Assembly: GCF_000787775.1 (NCBI RefSeq)
Contig: NZ_BBPM01000043.1
Location: 1-64,000, forward strand
Length of the DNA stretch: 64,000 nt
Reading direction: 5' to 3'
From: Streptacidiphilus carbonis
GTDB taxonomy: Bacteria > Actinomycetota > Actinomycetes > Streptomycetales > Streptomycetaceae
Shown: piece by piece, positions 7,270 through 14,870 of the stretch
Layout of the letters: each line of letters starts with the position of its first letter
Numbering within the stretch: the stretch's first letter is position 1
Program-made: the position numbers and the translations under genes
Notes under the pieces: generated by a model
Seen by the model: the letters and a program-made list of their open reading frames with translations, nothing else
Told to the model about the DNA's origin: nothing
The model's database searches: none

Positions 7270-7710
7270 ATGAAGGGTTTCCGCAGTTTCCTGCTGCGCG
7301 GGAACGTCGTCGACCTCGCGGTCGGCATCGTGATCGGCGCGGCCTTCACGGCCGTGGTGAACGGGTTCGTGAACGCGTTCCTCAACCCGATCATCGGGGT
7401 CATCACCAAGAAGTCGGGCAACTTCACCGGCGCCTACTTCAAGGTCAACGGTGTCCAGTTCCCCTACGGCGCACTGATCAGCGCCGCGATCAGCTTCCTG
7501 CTCATAGCCTTCGTCGTCTACTACTTCGTGGTCATGCCGGTGAACCGGATGCACCAGCGCTTCTTCCCGGCGAAGGAGCCCGACGTCAAGACCAAGGAGT
7601 GCCCGGAGTGCCTGAGCACGGTCCCGGCCGCGGCCACCCGCTGCTCCTTCTGCACCATCCCGCTGACGGTGCAGGCCCAGCTGCCGAAGCAGGCGTACCC
7701 GCAGCAGTAA
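7270..7710 (+). CDS. mscL: Large-conductance mechanosensitive channel MscL
   Basis: A 146-residue channel that opens under membrane tension to release solutes on osmotic downshock. The N-terminus MKGFRSFLLRGNVVDLAVG and the first segment IVIGAAFTAVVNGFV are classic MscL, followed by the periplasmic loop and the second segment ISAAISFLLIAFVVYYFVV. ATG 7270 was chosen because GGAGAAG precedes it and it aligns with the family start. The C-terminus carries a CPEC...CSFC pair (residues about 115-133), resembling a zinc ribbon; E. coli MscL ends instead in a helical bundle. Gene stands alone; convergent with the uridine-kinase-like gene. Confidence 0.93.
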   Translation: MKGFRSFLLRGNVVDLAVGIVIGAAFTAVVNGFVNAFLNPIIGVITKKSGNFTGAYFKVNGVQFPYGALISAAISFLLIAFVVYYFVVMPVNRMHQRFFPAKEPDVKTKECPECLSTVPAAATRCSFCTIPLTVQAQLPKQAYPQQ

Positions 7711-7774
7711 CAGCCGAGCAGTAGGAACCGAGCAGTGGCACCCGGAGCAGCGGCGACTCGGTGCTGACGCCCGC

Positions 7775-8407
7775 TCAGCCGACGACCAGCGCCGGACGGC
7801 GCGGGTCGTCGGCCCGCACCACCAGGTCGGCCGCGTCGGTCGGACGGGTCTCCGCCTCGTAGCGGGCGAACGCGGGCAGGGTCCACTGCTCGTCCGGCGG
7901 CGTCCGCCGCTGCAGCGCGGCGGGGCTGAGCCGCAGATGGACCGCAAGGTCCAGCGGAAGCCAGCGGCCGAGCAGCAGCGGACCGTCCAGCAGCAGGACG
8001 CCGCCGGGCGGCAGCGGTACGGGCTGCGCGCGGACGGCCCGGTCCGCCCGCGCGTCCCACAGCGCGGGCAGGACCAGTCCGCTGCCGCCCGGCTCCAGCG
8101 GGTCGAAGACCTCGCGGAACAGCGCGTTGGCGTCCAGCCAGCCGTCGAAGTAGGCGTCGGCGTCCTGGTGGCCGTACTCGAGGCGGAGCGACGCCGGGCG
8201 CAGGTAGTCCGCCGCGCTGACCCGCACCACCGGCCGGCCGAGAAGGCGCAGCAGTTCGGCGACGGACTCCGCGAGCCCCCCTGGCCCGGCGGCCGGAGCG
8301 CCGTCCACCGCCACCCGCAGCCGGCCGCCCTCGGGGAGCGGCAGGGCGTGCACCCGCTCCGCGAGAGCGTCCGCGAGGGCTTCCGGTGTCAGCGGACGGA
8401 CCTGCAC
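7775..8407 (-). CDS. Uridine-kinase-like protein, degenerate P-loop
   Basis: A 210-residue protein related to Streptomyces proteins annotated as uridine kinase. The fold is suggested by a beta-strand/P-loop start (RLRVAVDGAPAAGPGG), then VSAADYLRP, the phosphate-site region EYGHQDADAYFDGWLD, and DGPLLLGRW. The loop lacks the Lys-Ser/Thr of Walker A (GxxxxGK[ST]), so normal ATP-dependent phosphorylation is doubtful. GTG 8407 is used with AGAGG seven bases upstream. It is convergent with mscL and runs in the same direction as the KDG kinase further upstream, 135 bases away. Confidence 0.6.
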   Translation of the reverse strand: MQVRPLTPEALADALAERVHALPLPEGGRLRVAVDGAPAAGPGGLAESVAELLRLLGRPVVRVSAADYLRPASLRLEYGHQDADAYFDGWLDANALFREVFDPLEPGGSGLVLPALWDARADRAVRAQPVPLPPGGVLLLDGPLLLGRWLPLDLAVHLRLSPAALQRRTPPDEQWTLPAFARYEAETRPTDAADLVVRADDPRRPALVVG

Positions 8408-8542
8408 GTCGGGCCTCTTCTGTCGGTCGGCGGTCAGTTGTCGGAGGTGGGGGAGGCGGGGGAGGTCGAAGCCGTGATCAGGTGCAACGTGGGTGCGGGG
8501 CGCGGTAATTCCCGGGCGGCGGCGGGCGCTGCCGCCCTCCGC

Positions 8543-9511
8543 CTACCGAAGCGTCGTCCCCGCCTCGGCGTCCAGCAGGCAGAGCTCGTCGCGGGTCGGC
8601 TGGCCGGACCAGTCGCTGGGGACGGTGACGGCGAAAGCGCCGGTGAGGCAGCCGAGACGGAGCCGGTCGTCGAGGGGCGCGCCGTCGAGCAGCGCGGAGA
8701 GATAGCCGGCGACGAAGGCGTCGCCCGCGCCGACCGGGTCGAGTGCGCGAACCGGGACGGCGGAGCGGTGCAGGGCGGGGCGGCCGTCGGCCGGGTGGAC
8801 CGAGGCGCCGCGGGCGCCGCGCTTGACGATGAGGTCGGGACCCCGCCCGGGACCGCCGAGGCGGGCCACCGCTGACGGTTCGTCGGTCGCGTCGGCGAGC
8901 AGCAGGAGCTCCTCCTCGCTGCCGAAGAGGTGGGAGACGTGCGGCAGCAGCGGCGTCAGCCGCTCCCGGAGCTCCGCCGCCCCGCCCAGCGCGGTCCGGT
9001 GGTTGACGTCCAGGGAGACCGGGATGCCTGCCGCGGCTGCGAGCTTCACCGCGTGGGCGACGGCCTCGGCCGCGCTCGGGGAGAGCAGCGGGGTGATGCC
9101 GGTGATGTGCAGGACATCGGCGTCGGTGATCGCCCCGGCGGCCGCGGCCGCGTCGATGTCGGCCGGGCCGAGCCGGGAGCCGGCCGAGGCGGTGCGGTAG
9201 TACTGGACCCGGGTGACGTCGGGGGTGCGCTGCTCCTTGATCAGCAGCCCGGTGGGGGCGTGTGGATCGACCAGCGCGCCGCTGACGTCGACCTGTTCGG
9301 CGCGCAGCCGCTCCAGCACCAGGGCGCCGAACTCGTCCGCGCCGACGCGGCCGATCCAGGCCGCCGGGTGGCCCAGCCGGCGGACGCCGATGGCGACATT
9401 GGACTCGGCGCCCGCGATGGAGAGGTCCAGGTGGGGGGCGTGCCGCAGCGGGCCGGGGCGGGGGGAGCAGAGCATGGCCATGCTCTCGCCCAGAGTGACC
9501 AGACCGGGCAT
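8543..9511 (-). CDS. kdgK: 2-keto-3-deoxygluconate kinase, PfkB family
   Basis: A 322-residue ribokinase/PfkB-family kinase. The N-terminal GESMAML and the glycine-rich SIAGAESNVAIGVRRLG are the substrate side of KDG kinases; the C-terminal GAGDAFVAGYLSALLDG is the PfkB signature with the catalytic Asp and anion hole. Expected reaction: KDG plus ATP to KDPG, in the cytoplasm. The ATG overlaps the KDPG aldolase stop by one base (TGATG), so the two are one operon and its product feeds the aldolase encoded just upstream. The substrate is inferred from this pairing; a generic fructokinase is less likely. Confidence 0.8.
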   Translation of the reverse strand: MPGLVTLGESMAMLCSPRPGPLRHAPHLDLSIAGAESNVAIGVRRLGHPAAWIGRVGADEFGALVLERLRAEQVDVSGALVDPHAPTGLLIKEQRTPDVTRVQYYRTASAGSRLGPADIDAAAAAGAITDADVLHITGITPLLSPSAAEAVAHAVKLAAAAGIPVSLDVNHRTALGGAAELRERLTPLLPHVSHLFGSEEELLLLADATDEPSAVARLGGPGRGPDLIVKRGARGASVHPADGRPALHRSAVPVRALDPVGAGDAFVAGYLSALLDGAPLDDRLRLGCLTGAFAVTVPSDWSGQPTRDELCLLDAEAGTTLR

Positions 9512-10308
9512 CAGGCACCCGCCGCCGGAGACGCCGGAGACGCGGGAGTCGCTGACACCGCCGGAGTCGCCGAGGTCGCCGGCGCCCCCGAGGTCGCGGC
9601 GACATAGGCGCGGGCGCGGTCGGCCAGGGCGACGAGAGCGGCCGGGGTCGGCTCGTCCGCGGCCTCGCGGAGCAGCGGGGAGCCGACGCCGACGGCGACG
9701 GCGCCCGCGGCGAAGTAGTCGGGGACGTCGTCCAGGGCTATGCCGCCGATGGCGATGAAGGGGACGTCGGGGAGCGGCGCGCGCAGGTCGCGCAGATAGC
9801 GGGGGCCGCCGACCGCGTAGGCGGGGAAGAGCTTCACGGCGGTGGCGCCGAGCTGTACCGCTGCCATCGCCTCGCTGGGGGTGAGCGCGCCGCAGATGAC
9901 CGGAACGCCCTGGTCGACGCCCTCGCCGAGGACCTCTTCGGCGACGCCGGGGGTGACCAGGTAGCGGGCTCCCGCGTCGATGGCGGCCTTGGCCTGGTCC
10001 CGGGTCAGCACCGTTCCGGCGCCGAGGAGGGTGCCGGGCGGGAGGGTGCGGTCGGCGGCGGCGCGGCGCAACGCGGGCAGCCCGGCGGCGCTGGAGAGGG
10101 TCAGCTCGATCAGCTTGACGCCGTTGGCGGCGAGCACGGCGGTGGCGGCCGTGAGGGCGTCGGCGTTGCCGCCGCGCAGGACGGCGACGAGTCGGTGCCG
10201 GTGCAGCAGGTCGAGGACAGGGGCGGCGGGGAGGCCGAGGGGCTCGGGGGCGGCCGGGAGGGTGGGAGCGGCAGGAGGCACGGGCGGCTCAGCGGCGGTG
10301 GACGTCAT
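9511..10308 (-). CDS. eda: KDPG/KHG aldolase
   Basis: A 265-residue class I aldolase cleaving KDPG to pyruvate and glyceraldehyde 3-phosphate. Catalytic features are visible: VAVLRGG (Arg), LIELTLSS (Glu, proton transfer), and the Schiff-base Lys in ATAVKLFPA; IAIGGI binds phosphate. Residues 1-35 are a Pro/Ala-rich extension and the last 25 residues are another Ala/Thr/Pro stretch; bacterial Eda is usually about 210 residues. ATG 10308 was chosen over the long upstream frame because it begins just after the operator-like site at 10318-10333. It is the first gene of the eda-kdgK operon and is divergent from the GntR gene. Confidence 0.85.
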   Translation of the reverse strand: MTSTAAEPPVPPAAPTLPAAPEPLGLPAAPVLDLLHRHRLVAVLRGGNADALTAATAVLAANGVKLIELTLSSAAGLPALRRAAADRTLPPGTLLGAGTVLTRDQAKAAIDAGARYLVTPGVAEEVLGEGVDQGVPVICGALTPSEAMAAVQLGATAVKLFPAYAVGGPRYLRDLRAPLPDVPFIAIGGIALDDVPDYFAAGAVAVGVGSPLLREAADEPTPAALVALADRARAYVAATSGAPATSATPAVSATPASPASPAAGA

Positions 10309-10317
10309 GGCGCGAAC

Positions 10318-10333
10318 GATAATCGATCGGATC
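10318..10333. promoter_or_regulatory. Candidate GntR operator, copy 1
   Basis: GATAATCGATCGGATC lies ten bases before the eda start and is closely matched by GATTATCGATTGGATC at 11121-11136, just after the GntR gene and before the dehydratase operon. Both have the dyad ATCGAT at their centre. Two near-identical 16-mers flanking a FadR-type regulator and facing the two catabolic operons are good candidates for its binding sites. Confidence 0.6.
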
Positions 10334-10361
10334 GGGGCCGGATAGCCCCTGTCCCGATAGA

Positions 10362-10373
10362 GTCGGATCCGAC
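10362..10373. promoter_or_regulatory. Perfect 12-bp palindrome
   Basis: GTCGGATCCGAC is a perfect palindrome in the divergent region between eda and the GntR gene. It shares the GGATC element with the two 16-base operator candidates and may be a further regulator site or a short stem in the leader. Confidence 0.4.
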
Positions 10374-10462
10374 AGTCCACTGCCCAGTACCGAGTCCAGT
10401 GCCCAGTGCCCAGTGCTGACTGCCGACAGCACCCGCACCGACCCCCAGCGAGGAGCACCGCC

Positions 10463-11122
10463 ATGGTTGCCGAGCCCGCCCTCGGCGGACGGTTGTCCGA
10501 CCAGGTGTACGACCTCGTCCGCACCGCCATCGCCGCCGGCGAGCTGGAGCCCGGCTCCCGGCTGGTCGAACTGGAGCTGGCGCGCCGGTACGGCGTCAGC
10601 CAGGCGCCGGTGCGCGACGCGCTGCGGCGGCTGGCGGCGGACGGGCTGGTGCTGCAGTTCCCGCGTCGGGGCAGCTATGTCGCCGACATCTCCGAGGAGG
10701 ACGCCCGCCAGGCCTACCGGGTGCGGGCGGTGCTGGAGCAGTTCGCCGCCACCGAGGTGTGCCGGCTGGCCCCGGCCGGGCTGGCCGAGCTGCTGCTCGC
10801 CGATGTGGCCGGGATGCGTGCGGCGGCCGGCCGCGACGACGTCGCCGGTGTGGTCGACAGTGATGTGTCGTTCCACCGGCATGTCTGGGAGGCGGCCGGG
10901 AACGGCCTGCTCGCGCGGATGTGGACGGTGACCGAGGCCGGCCTGCGCAGTTTCACCGCGGTGTCCAACAAGGTCTACTTCGGCCGCCTGGAGGAGATCG
11001 CCGAGAACCACACCCCGCTGGTCGCGGCGTTGCAGGGCGGCGTCCCCGACGTGGCAGGCATCCTCTTCCGGGAGCATGTGCTGGAGATCTGGCAGCGGAT
11101 CGGCACTCCGATCGGCGACTGA
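10463..11122 (+). CDS. GntR-family (FadR subfamily) regulator
   Basis: A 219-residue regulator. Residues about 10-75 are the GntR winged helix (LSDQVYDLVRTAIAAGELEPGSRLVE, LARRYGVSQAPVRDALRRLAADG, RRGSYVADIS), followed by an all-helical FCD ligand domain with the metal-binding pattern D...H (VDSDVSFHRHVWEA) and late His residues (ENHTPL, REHVLEI). FCD regulators often sense sugar acids or other carboxylates through a bound metal. ATG 10463 follows CGAGGAG. It lies between two divergent catabolic operons and two near-identical 16-base sites, so it probably represses both until glucarate, KDG or a related acid binds. Confidence 0.85.
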   Translation: MVAEPALGGRLSDQVYDLVRTAIAAGELEPGSRLVELELARRYGVSQAPVRDALRRLAADGLVLQFPRRGSYVADISEEDARQAYRVRAVLEQFAATEVCRLAPAGLAELLLADVAGMRAAAGRDDVAGVVDSDVSFHRHVWEAAGNGLLARMWTVTEAGLRSFTAVSNKVYFGRLEEIAENHTPLVAALQGGVPDVAGILFREHVLEIWQRIGTPIGD

Positions 11123-11136
11123 TTATCGATTGGATC
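11121..11136. promoter_or_regulatory. Candidate GntR operator, copy 2
   Basis: GATTATCGATTGGATC overlaps the GntR stop codon and matches the copy at 10318-10333 in 14 of 16 positions. It precedes the kdgD-gudD operon by about 115 bases, consistent with control of that operon by the same protein. Confidence 0.6.
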
Positions 11137-11189
11137 GCCCCCTGGAAGCCCATCTCCGGCGGGGGCGGTGTTTCCATGCCCTCCTATCG

Positions 11190-11217
11190 TTCAGTAAACT
11201 GAATCCAGTTCATGAAC
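11190..11217. promoter_or_regulatory. Two palindromes upstream of kdgD
   Basis: TTCAGT-AA-ACTGAA (11190-11203) is a perfect inverted repeat, and GTTCATGAAC (11208-11217) is a perfect 10-base palindrome directly after it. They lie 33-60 bases upstream of the kdgD start. They differ from the ATCGAT-type sites, so a second regulator is possible. Confidence 0.45.
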
Positions 11218-11249
11218 ATGAACAGACTGATGCCCTGCTGAGGAGCCCC

Positions 11250-12230
11250 ATGGACCTCCACGCCGTACTCACCCCGCCGCTGTCCTTCCCGCTGACGCCC
11301 TTCACCGAGGACGACGCCCTCGCCCTCGACGTGCTCGCCGTCCATGTCGAGCAGCAGGTGGCCGCCGGTACCACCGCGGTGTTCATCGCCTGCGGCACCG
11401 GGGAGTTCACCGCCCTCAGTCGCGAGGAGTACCGCGAGGTGGTCGCCCTCGCCGTGAAGACCGTGGCGGGCCGGGTGCCTGTGTTCGCCGGGGCCGGCGG
11501 CGGACCGGCCGTCGCCCGCGAGTACCTGGCCGACGCCGCCGACTGCGGCGCCGACGGGGTGCTGCTGCTGCCGCCGTACCTGGTCAGCTCCAGCCCGGAG
11601 GGCGTCCTCGGCCACATCCGCTACGTCGTCGGCGACAGCCCGCTGCCGGTGATCGTCTACCAGCGCGCCAACGCCCGGCTGAGCCCGGCCACCGCGCTCG
11701 CGCTGCTGGACCTGGAGCAGGTGGTCGGCCTGAAGGACGGCCTCGGCGACGTCGAGCAGATGCAGCGGATCGTCGCCACCGTGCGCACCAGCGGGCACAG
11801 GCGCGCCCGCTCCTTCTACTTCCTCAACGGGCTGCCGACCGCCGAGCTCTCCGCCCGCGCCTACCGGGCCATCGGGATCGGCAGCTACTCCTCGGCCGTC
11901 CACTCCTTCGCCCCCGACCTGGCCCACGGCTTCGCCCGGGCGCTGGAGTCCGGTGACGACGCGCTGGTCGACGCCCTGCTGGCGGCCTTCCTGCTGCCGC
12001 TGGCCGATCTGCGCGACCAGGTCCCCGGCTACGCCGTCTCCCTGGTCAAGGCCGCCGCGGTGCGAGAGGGTCTGGCTGTCGGACGGGTCCGTCCACCACT
12101 GGTCGAGGCGGCGGAGGAGCATGTGGACGAACTGGTCCGGCTGATCGCCGCCGGACGGGCCGTCCTGGCCGCCGCAGCCACCACCGCCGCGGTCACCACC
12201 TCGTCCAGCGCTGCCGAGGAGTCCAAGTGA
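11250..12230 (+). CDS. kdgD: 5-dehydro-4-deoxyglucarate dehydratase
   Basis: A 326-residue DHDPS/NAL-superfamily TIM barrel. Expected reaction: 5-dehydro-4-deoxy-D-glucarate to 2,5-dioxopentanoate, CO2 and water (EC 4.2.1.41). Seen: the phosphate-like loop CGTGEF, the catalytic Tyr in VIVYQRAN and the Schiff-base Lys in VGLKDGLGD, plus SYSSAVHSFAP, characteristic of this subfamily. ATG 11250 follows GAGGAG. The stop overlaps the start of gudD (GTGA), which encodes the enzyme that makes its substrate. The last 25 residues are an Ala/Thr-rich tail not needed for the barrel. No dioxopentanoate dehydrogenase is found in the window. Confidence 0.85.
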   Translation: MDLHAVLTPPLSFPLTPFTEDDALALDVLAVHVEQQVAAGTTAVFIACGTGEFTALSREEYREVVALAVKTVAGRVPVFAGAGGGPAVAREYLADAADCGADGVLLLPPYLVSSSPEGVLGHIRYVVGDSPLPVIVYQRANARLSPATALALLDLEQVVGLKDGLGDVEQMQRIVATVRTSGHRRARSFYFLNGLPTAELSARAYRAIGIGSYSSAVHSFAPDLAHGFARALESGDDALVDALLAAFLLPLADLRDQVPGYAVSLVKAAAVREGLAVGRVRPPLVEAAEEHVDELVRLIAAGRAVLAAAATTAAVTTSSSAAEESK

Positions 12231-13489
12231 AGATCCGTCAGGTCACCGTCACCCCGGTCGCGTTCCACGACCCGGCCCTGCTCAACGCCGTCGGCGTGCA
12301 CGAGCCCTACGCCCTGCGCAGCATCATCCAACTGCACTGCGAGGACGGCGTGGTCGGCCTCGGCGAGTCCTACGGCGACGACGCCTTCCTCGCGCTGCTG
12401 GAGGCCGCAGCCGAGGCGGTCACCGGGCTGGACGTGTTCCACCTCGGGCTGATCGAGCAGGCCGTCAGCCGCGCCGTGGGCAGCGGCGCCTTCGCCGACA
12501 GCCACGGCCTCACCGGCGGCTCCTCCAGCTCCAAGACCGTGCTCTCGGTCTTCTCCGCCTTCGAGGTCGCCTGCCTCGACGCTCAGGGCAAATCGGTCGG
12601 CCGGCCGGTCGCCGACCTGCTCGGCGGCGCGGTCCGGGACCGGGTGCCCTTCTCCGCCTACCTGTTCTACAAGTGGGCGGCCCACCCGGGCGGCGAGGAG
12701 GACGAGTGGGGCGCGGCGCTCGACCCGGACGGGATCGTCCGCCAGGCGCGCCGCATGATCGACCGCTACGGCTTCGGCGCCGTCAAGCTCAAGGGCGGGG
12801 TGTTCCCCCCTGAGGAGGAAATCGAAGCGATCCGCGCGCTGCGCGCCGCCTTCCCCGACCTCCCGCTCCGGCTGGACCCCAACGCCGCCTGGACCGTCCC
12901 CACCTCGCTCAAGGTCGCCGCCGAGCTGGAAGGTGTGCTGGAGTACCTGGAGGATCCGACCGCCGGCATCGAGGGCATGGCCGAGGTCGCCCGGCAGGCG
13001 CCGATGCCGCTCGCCACCAACATGTGCGTGGTCGCCCCCGAGCACCTCGCCCCCGGGCTGAAGCAGCAGGCCATCGGGGTGCTGCTGTCCGACCACCACT
13101 ACTGGGGCGGGCTGCGCCACTCCCAGCAGGTCTCGGCGCTGTGCGCCACCTTCGGCGTGGGCCTGTCCATGCACTCCAACAGCCATCTGGGCATCAGCCT
13201 GGCCGCCATGGTCCAGCTCGCGGCGGCGACCCAGCACCTCAGCTACGCCTGCGACACCCACTGGCCGTGGAAGCGCGAGGACGAGGACGTGATCGTGCCG
13301 GGCGCGCTGGCGTTCAGCGGGGGAGCGGTGGCGCTGCCCACCGGACCCGGCCTCGGGGTCGAGCTGGACCAGGACGCCCTGGCCCGGCAGCACCGGCTGT
13401 ACCTCGACTGCGGGCAGCGACGCCGCGACGACACCGCGTACATGCAGCGGTTGCACCCGGGTTACCAACCGCACACGCCGGGTTGGTGA
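12227..13489 (+). CDS. gudD: Glucarate dehydratase, enolase superfamily
   Basis: A 420-residue enzyme dehydrating D-glucarate (and usually L-idarate) to 5-dehydro-4-deoxyglucarate. Enolase-superfamily residues are visible in order: the KxK base motif in AVKLKGG, metal ligands in RLDPNAAW, YLEDPT and ATNMCVV, and the His base in SMHSNSHLGISLA. The N-terminal capping domain contains HEPYALRSIIQL and GLGESYGDD, typical of GlucD. GTG 12227 overlaps the kdgD stop, so the two are coupled. A matching glucarate importer is not adjacent. Confidence 0.9.
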   Translation: MKIRQVTVTPVAFHDPALLNAVGVHEPYALRSIIQLHCEDGVVGLGESYGDDAFLALLEAAAEAVTGLDVFHLGLIEQAVSRAVGSGAFADSHGLTGGSSSSKTVLSVFSAFEVACLDAQGKSVGRPVADLLGGAVRDRVPFSAYLFYKWAAHPGGEEDEWGAALDPDGIVRQARRMIDRYGFGAVKLKGGVFPPEEEIEAIRALRAAFPDLPLRLDPNAAWTVPTSLKVAAELEGVLEYLEDPTAGIEGMAEVARQAPMPLATNMCVVAPEHLAPGLKQQAIGVLLSDHHYWGGLRHSQQVSALCATFGVGLSMHSNSHLGISLAAMVQLAAATQHLSYACDTHWPWKREDEDVIVPGALAFSGGAVALPTGPGLGVELDQDALARQHRLYLDCGQRRRDDTAYMQRLHPGYQPHTPGW

Positions 13490-13594
13490 GGCGGGAGCCA
13501 CCCGTGATTGTGAAGGGGTTTTGGCGTGATCGGTACAGGACTGCGACAGACACGCGGGACCACTGCCCACCCTGATTGGCTAGAGTCACCTGCC

Positions 13595-13786
13595 ATGGCC
13601 GACTACCAGAACCCCCCCGTCGAGGACCCGTCCGCGAGCACGCAGATGTTCCGGGCCTTCGTCGACGACCCCCAGCCCAAGCCCGCCACCGCTGCCAGCG
13701 AGAGCAGCCGCACGGGTGTCATCGCGGTCGGCGTGATCGTCGTGCTGGCGATCATCGCCGGCGTGGTCTTCCTCGCAGCCAAGTAA
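13595..13786 (+). CDS. Small single-pass membrane protein
   Basis: A 63-residue protein: an acidic/polar N-terminus of about 40 residues (MADYQNPPVEDPS) followed by one membrane segment (GVIAVGVIVVLAIIAGVVFLA) and a single Lys at the end, giving an N-in or tail-anchored topology. Short proteins of this shape are common in streptomycetes but their role is unknown. A large hairpin terminator follows at 13829-13872. Confidence 0.55.
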   Translation: MADYQNPPVEDPSASTQMFRAFVDDPQPKPATAASESSRTGVIAVGVIVVLAIIAGVVFLAAK

Positions 13787-13828
13787 CCGCACCGCCGCCA
13801 GTCGCTCCACAGCCTGCTCCGCACCGCC

Positions 13829-13872
13829 CGCCGACCGGCGCCGCCCACCCCGCAGGGGCACGCCGGTCGGCG
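13829..13872 (+). terminator. Hairpin terminator
   Basis: CGCCGACCGGCG (13829-13840) and CGCCGGTCGGCG (13861-13872) are perfect reverse complements separated by 20 bases, 43 bases after the small membrane gene, and are likely to form a strong stem. No T tract follows. Confidence 0.55.
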
Positions 13873-13953
13873 GTGTGCTGTGCTGGGCCCTGCACGTGCG
13901 CTGACCGTGCAGCACGCGAACAGGGTGTACAGGGTGCAGGGGAGACAACCGAC

Positions 13954-14823
13954 GTGACCGAGTCGTCATCGAGTTCATCAGACCACCGCGACGACATCCG
14001 GGCCCGAAGCCTCGGCCTCAGGGCCGCCGCCAACGCCCGAGACCTCGGCGGCTACCGCACCGCGGACGGCCGCACCGTCCGCACCGGGGTCGCGCTGCGC
14101 AGCGACGCGCTGCACCGGCTCGCCGACGGGGACCTGGACGTGCTGACCGCGCTCGGGGTGCGCCAGGTGGTGGACCTGCGCGGGCTCAACGAGGTCCAGG
14201 AGAACGGCAGCGACCGGCTGCCGGAGGCCGTCCCGGCCGGCGCGGACGCTCCGGTGCGGCTGGTGCACCTGCCGGTGTACTCGGCCGAGCACGACATCTA
14301 CATCGCGCTGCGGGACGTGCTCGCGGGCCAGGACGCCGCCGCCCAGCACGCGCTGCTCGGCGACGGCGGCGCCGAGCGGATCATGACCGAGATGTACGGC
14401 TGGTTCGTCACCGACCCCGCGATCCGCGGGATGTTCGCCCGCACGGTCCGGCTGCTGGCGGACCCCGACGGCGTCCCGCTGCTCTTTCACTGCACGGCGG
14501 GCAAGGACCGCACCGGGTGGGTCGCGGCGATCGTGCTGACCGCGCTGGGGGTGGACCGCGAGACCGTCTACGAGGACTACCTGCTGACCAATGTGCGCTC
14601 GGCCGCACTGATCGAGCGGATCATGGAGGTGTTCGACGCCAGGGGCGTGATGTCGGACCCGACCCTGATGCTCCCGGTCATCCGCGCGGAGGCCGGCTAC
14701 CTCGACGCCGCGTTCGCCGCTGTCGCGGCGGGGTGGCCCGACTTCGACGCGTTCCTCGCCGAGGGGCTCGGTCTGGACGCCGCGACGCTGGCCGCCCTGC
14801 GGAAGAACCTGCTGGACGGCTGA
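13954..14823 (+). CDS. Tyrosine/serine phosphatase, DSP-like
   Basis: A 289-residue phosphatase of the IphP/MptpB-like group. The catalytic P-loop HCTAGKDRTG (Cys about residue 180, CX5R) is intact. The N-terminal NARDLGGYRT and the RSDAL segment are the other conserved marks of this family, which acts on phosphotyrosine, phosphoserine or phosphoinositides. There is no signal peptide, so it is cytoplasmic as read. GTG 13954 was chosen because GGGGAGA lies eight bases upstream and the upstream frame is low-complexity. It faces the SigF-type gene across a perfect inverted repeat. Confidence 0.8.
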   Translation: MTESSSSSSDHRDDIRARSLGLRAAANARDLGGYRTADGRTVRTGVALRSDALHRLADGDLDVLTALGVRQVVDLRGLNEVQENGSDRLPEAVPAGADAPVRLVHLPVYSAEHDIYIALRDVLAGQDAAAQHALLGDGGAERIMTEMYGWFVTDPAIRGMFARTVRLLADPDGVPLLFHCTAGKDRTGWVAAIVLTALGVDRETVYEDYLLTNVRSAALIERIMEVFDARGVMSDPTLMLPVIRAEAGYLDAAFAAVAAGWPDFDAFLAEGLGLDAATLAALRKNLLDG

Positions 14824-14870
14824 AGCGGGCTGAAGCGGTTCTGCAGCGTTGCAGGGTGCGGACCGTAGCG

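Noticed and set aside
7775-8407. Annotating the uridine-kinase-like gene as functional udk
   Set aside because: The P-loop lacks the catalytic Lys, so the activity name is not justified.
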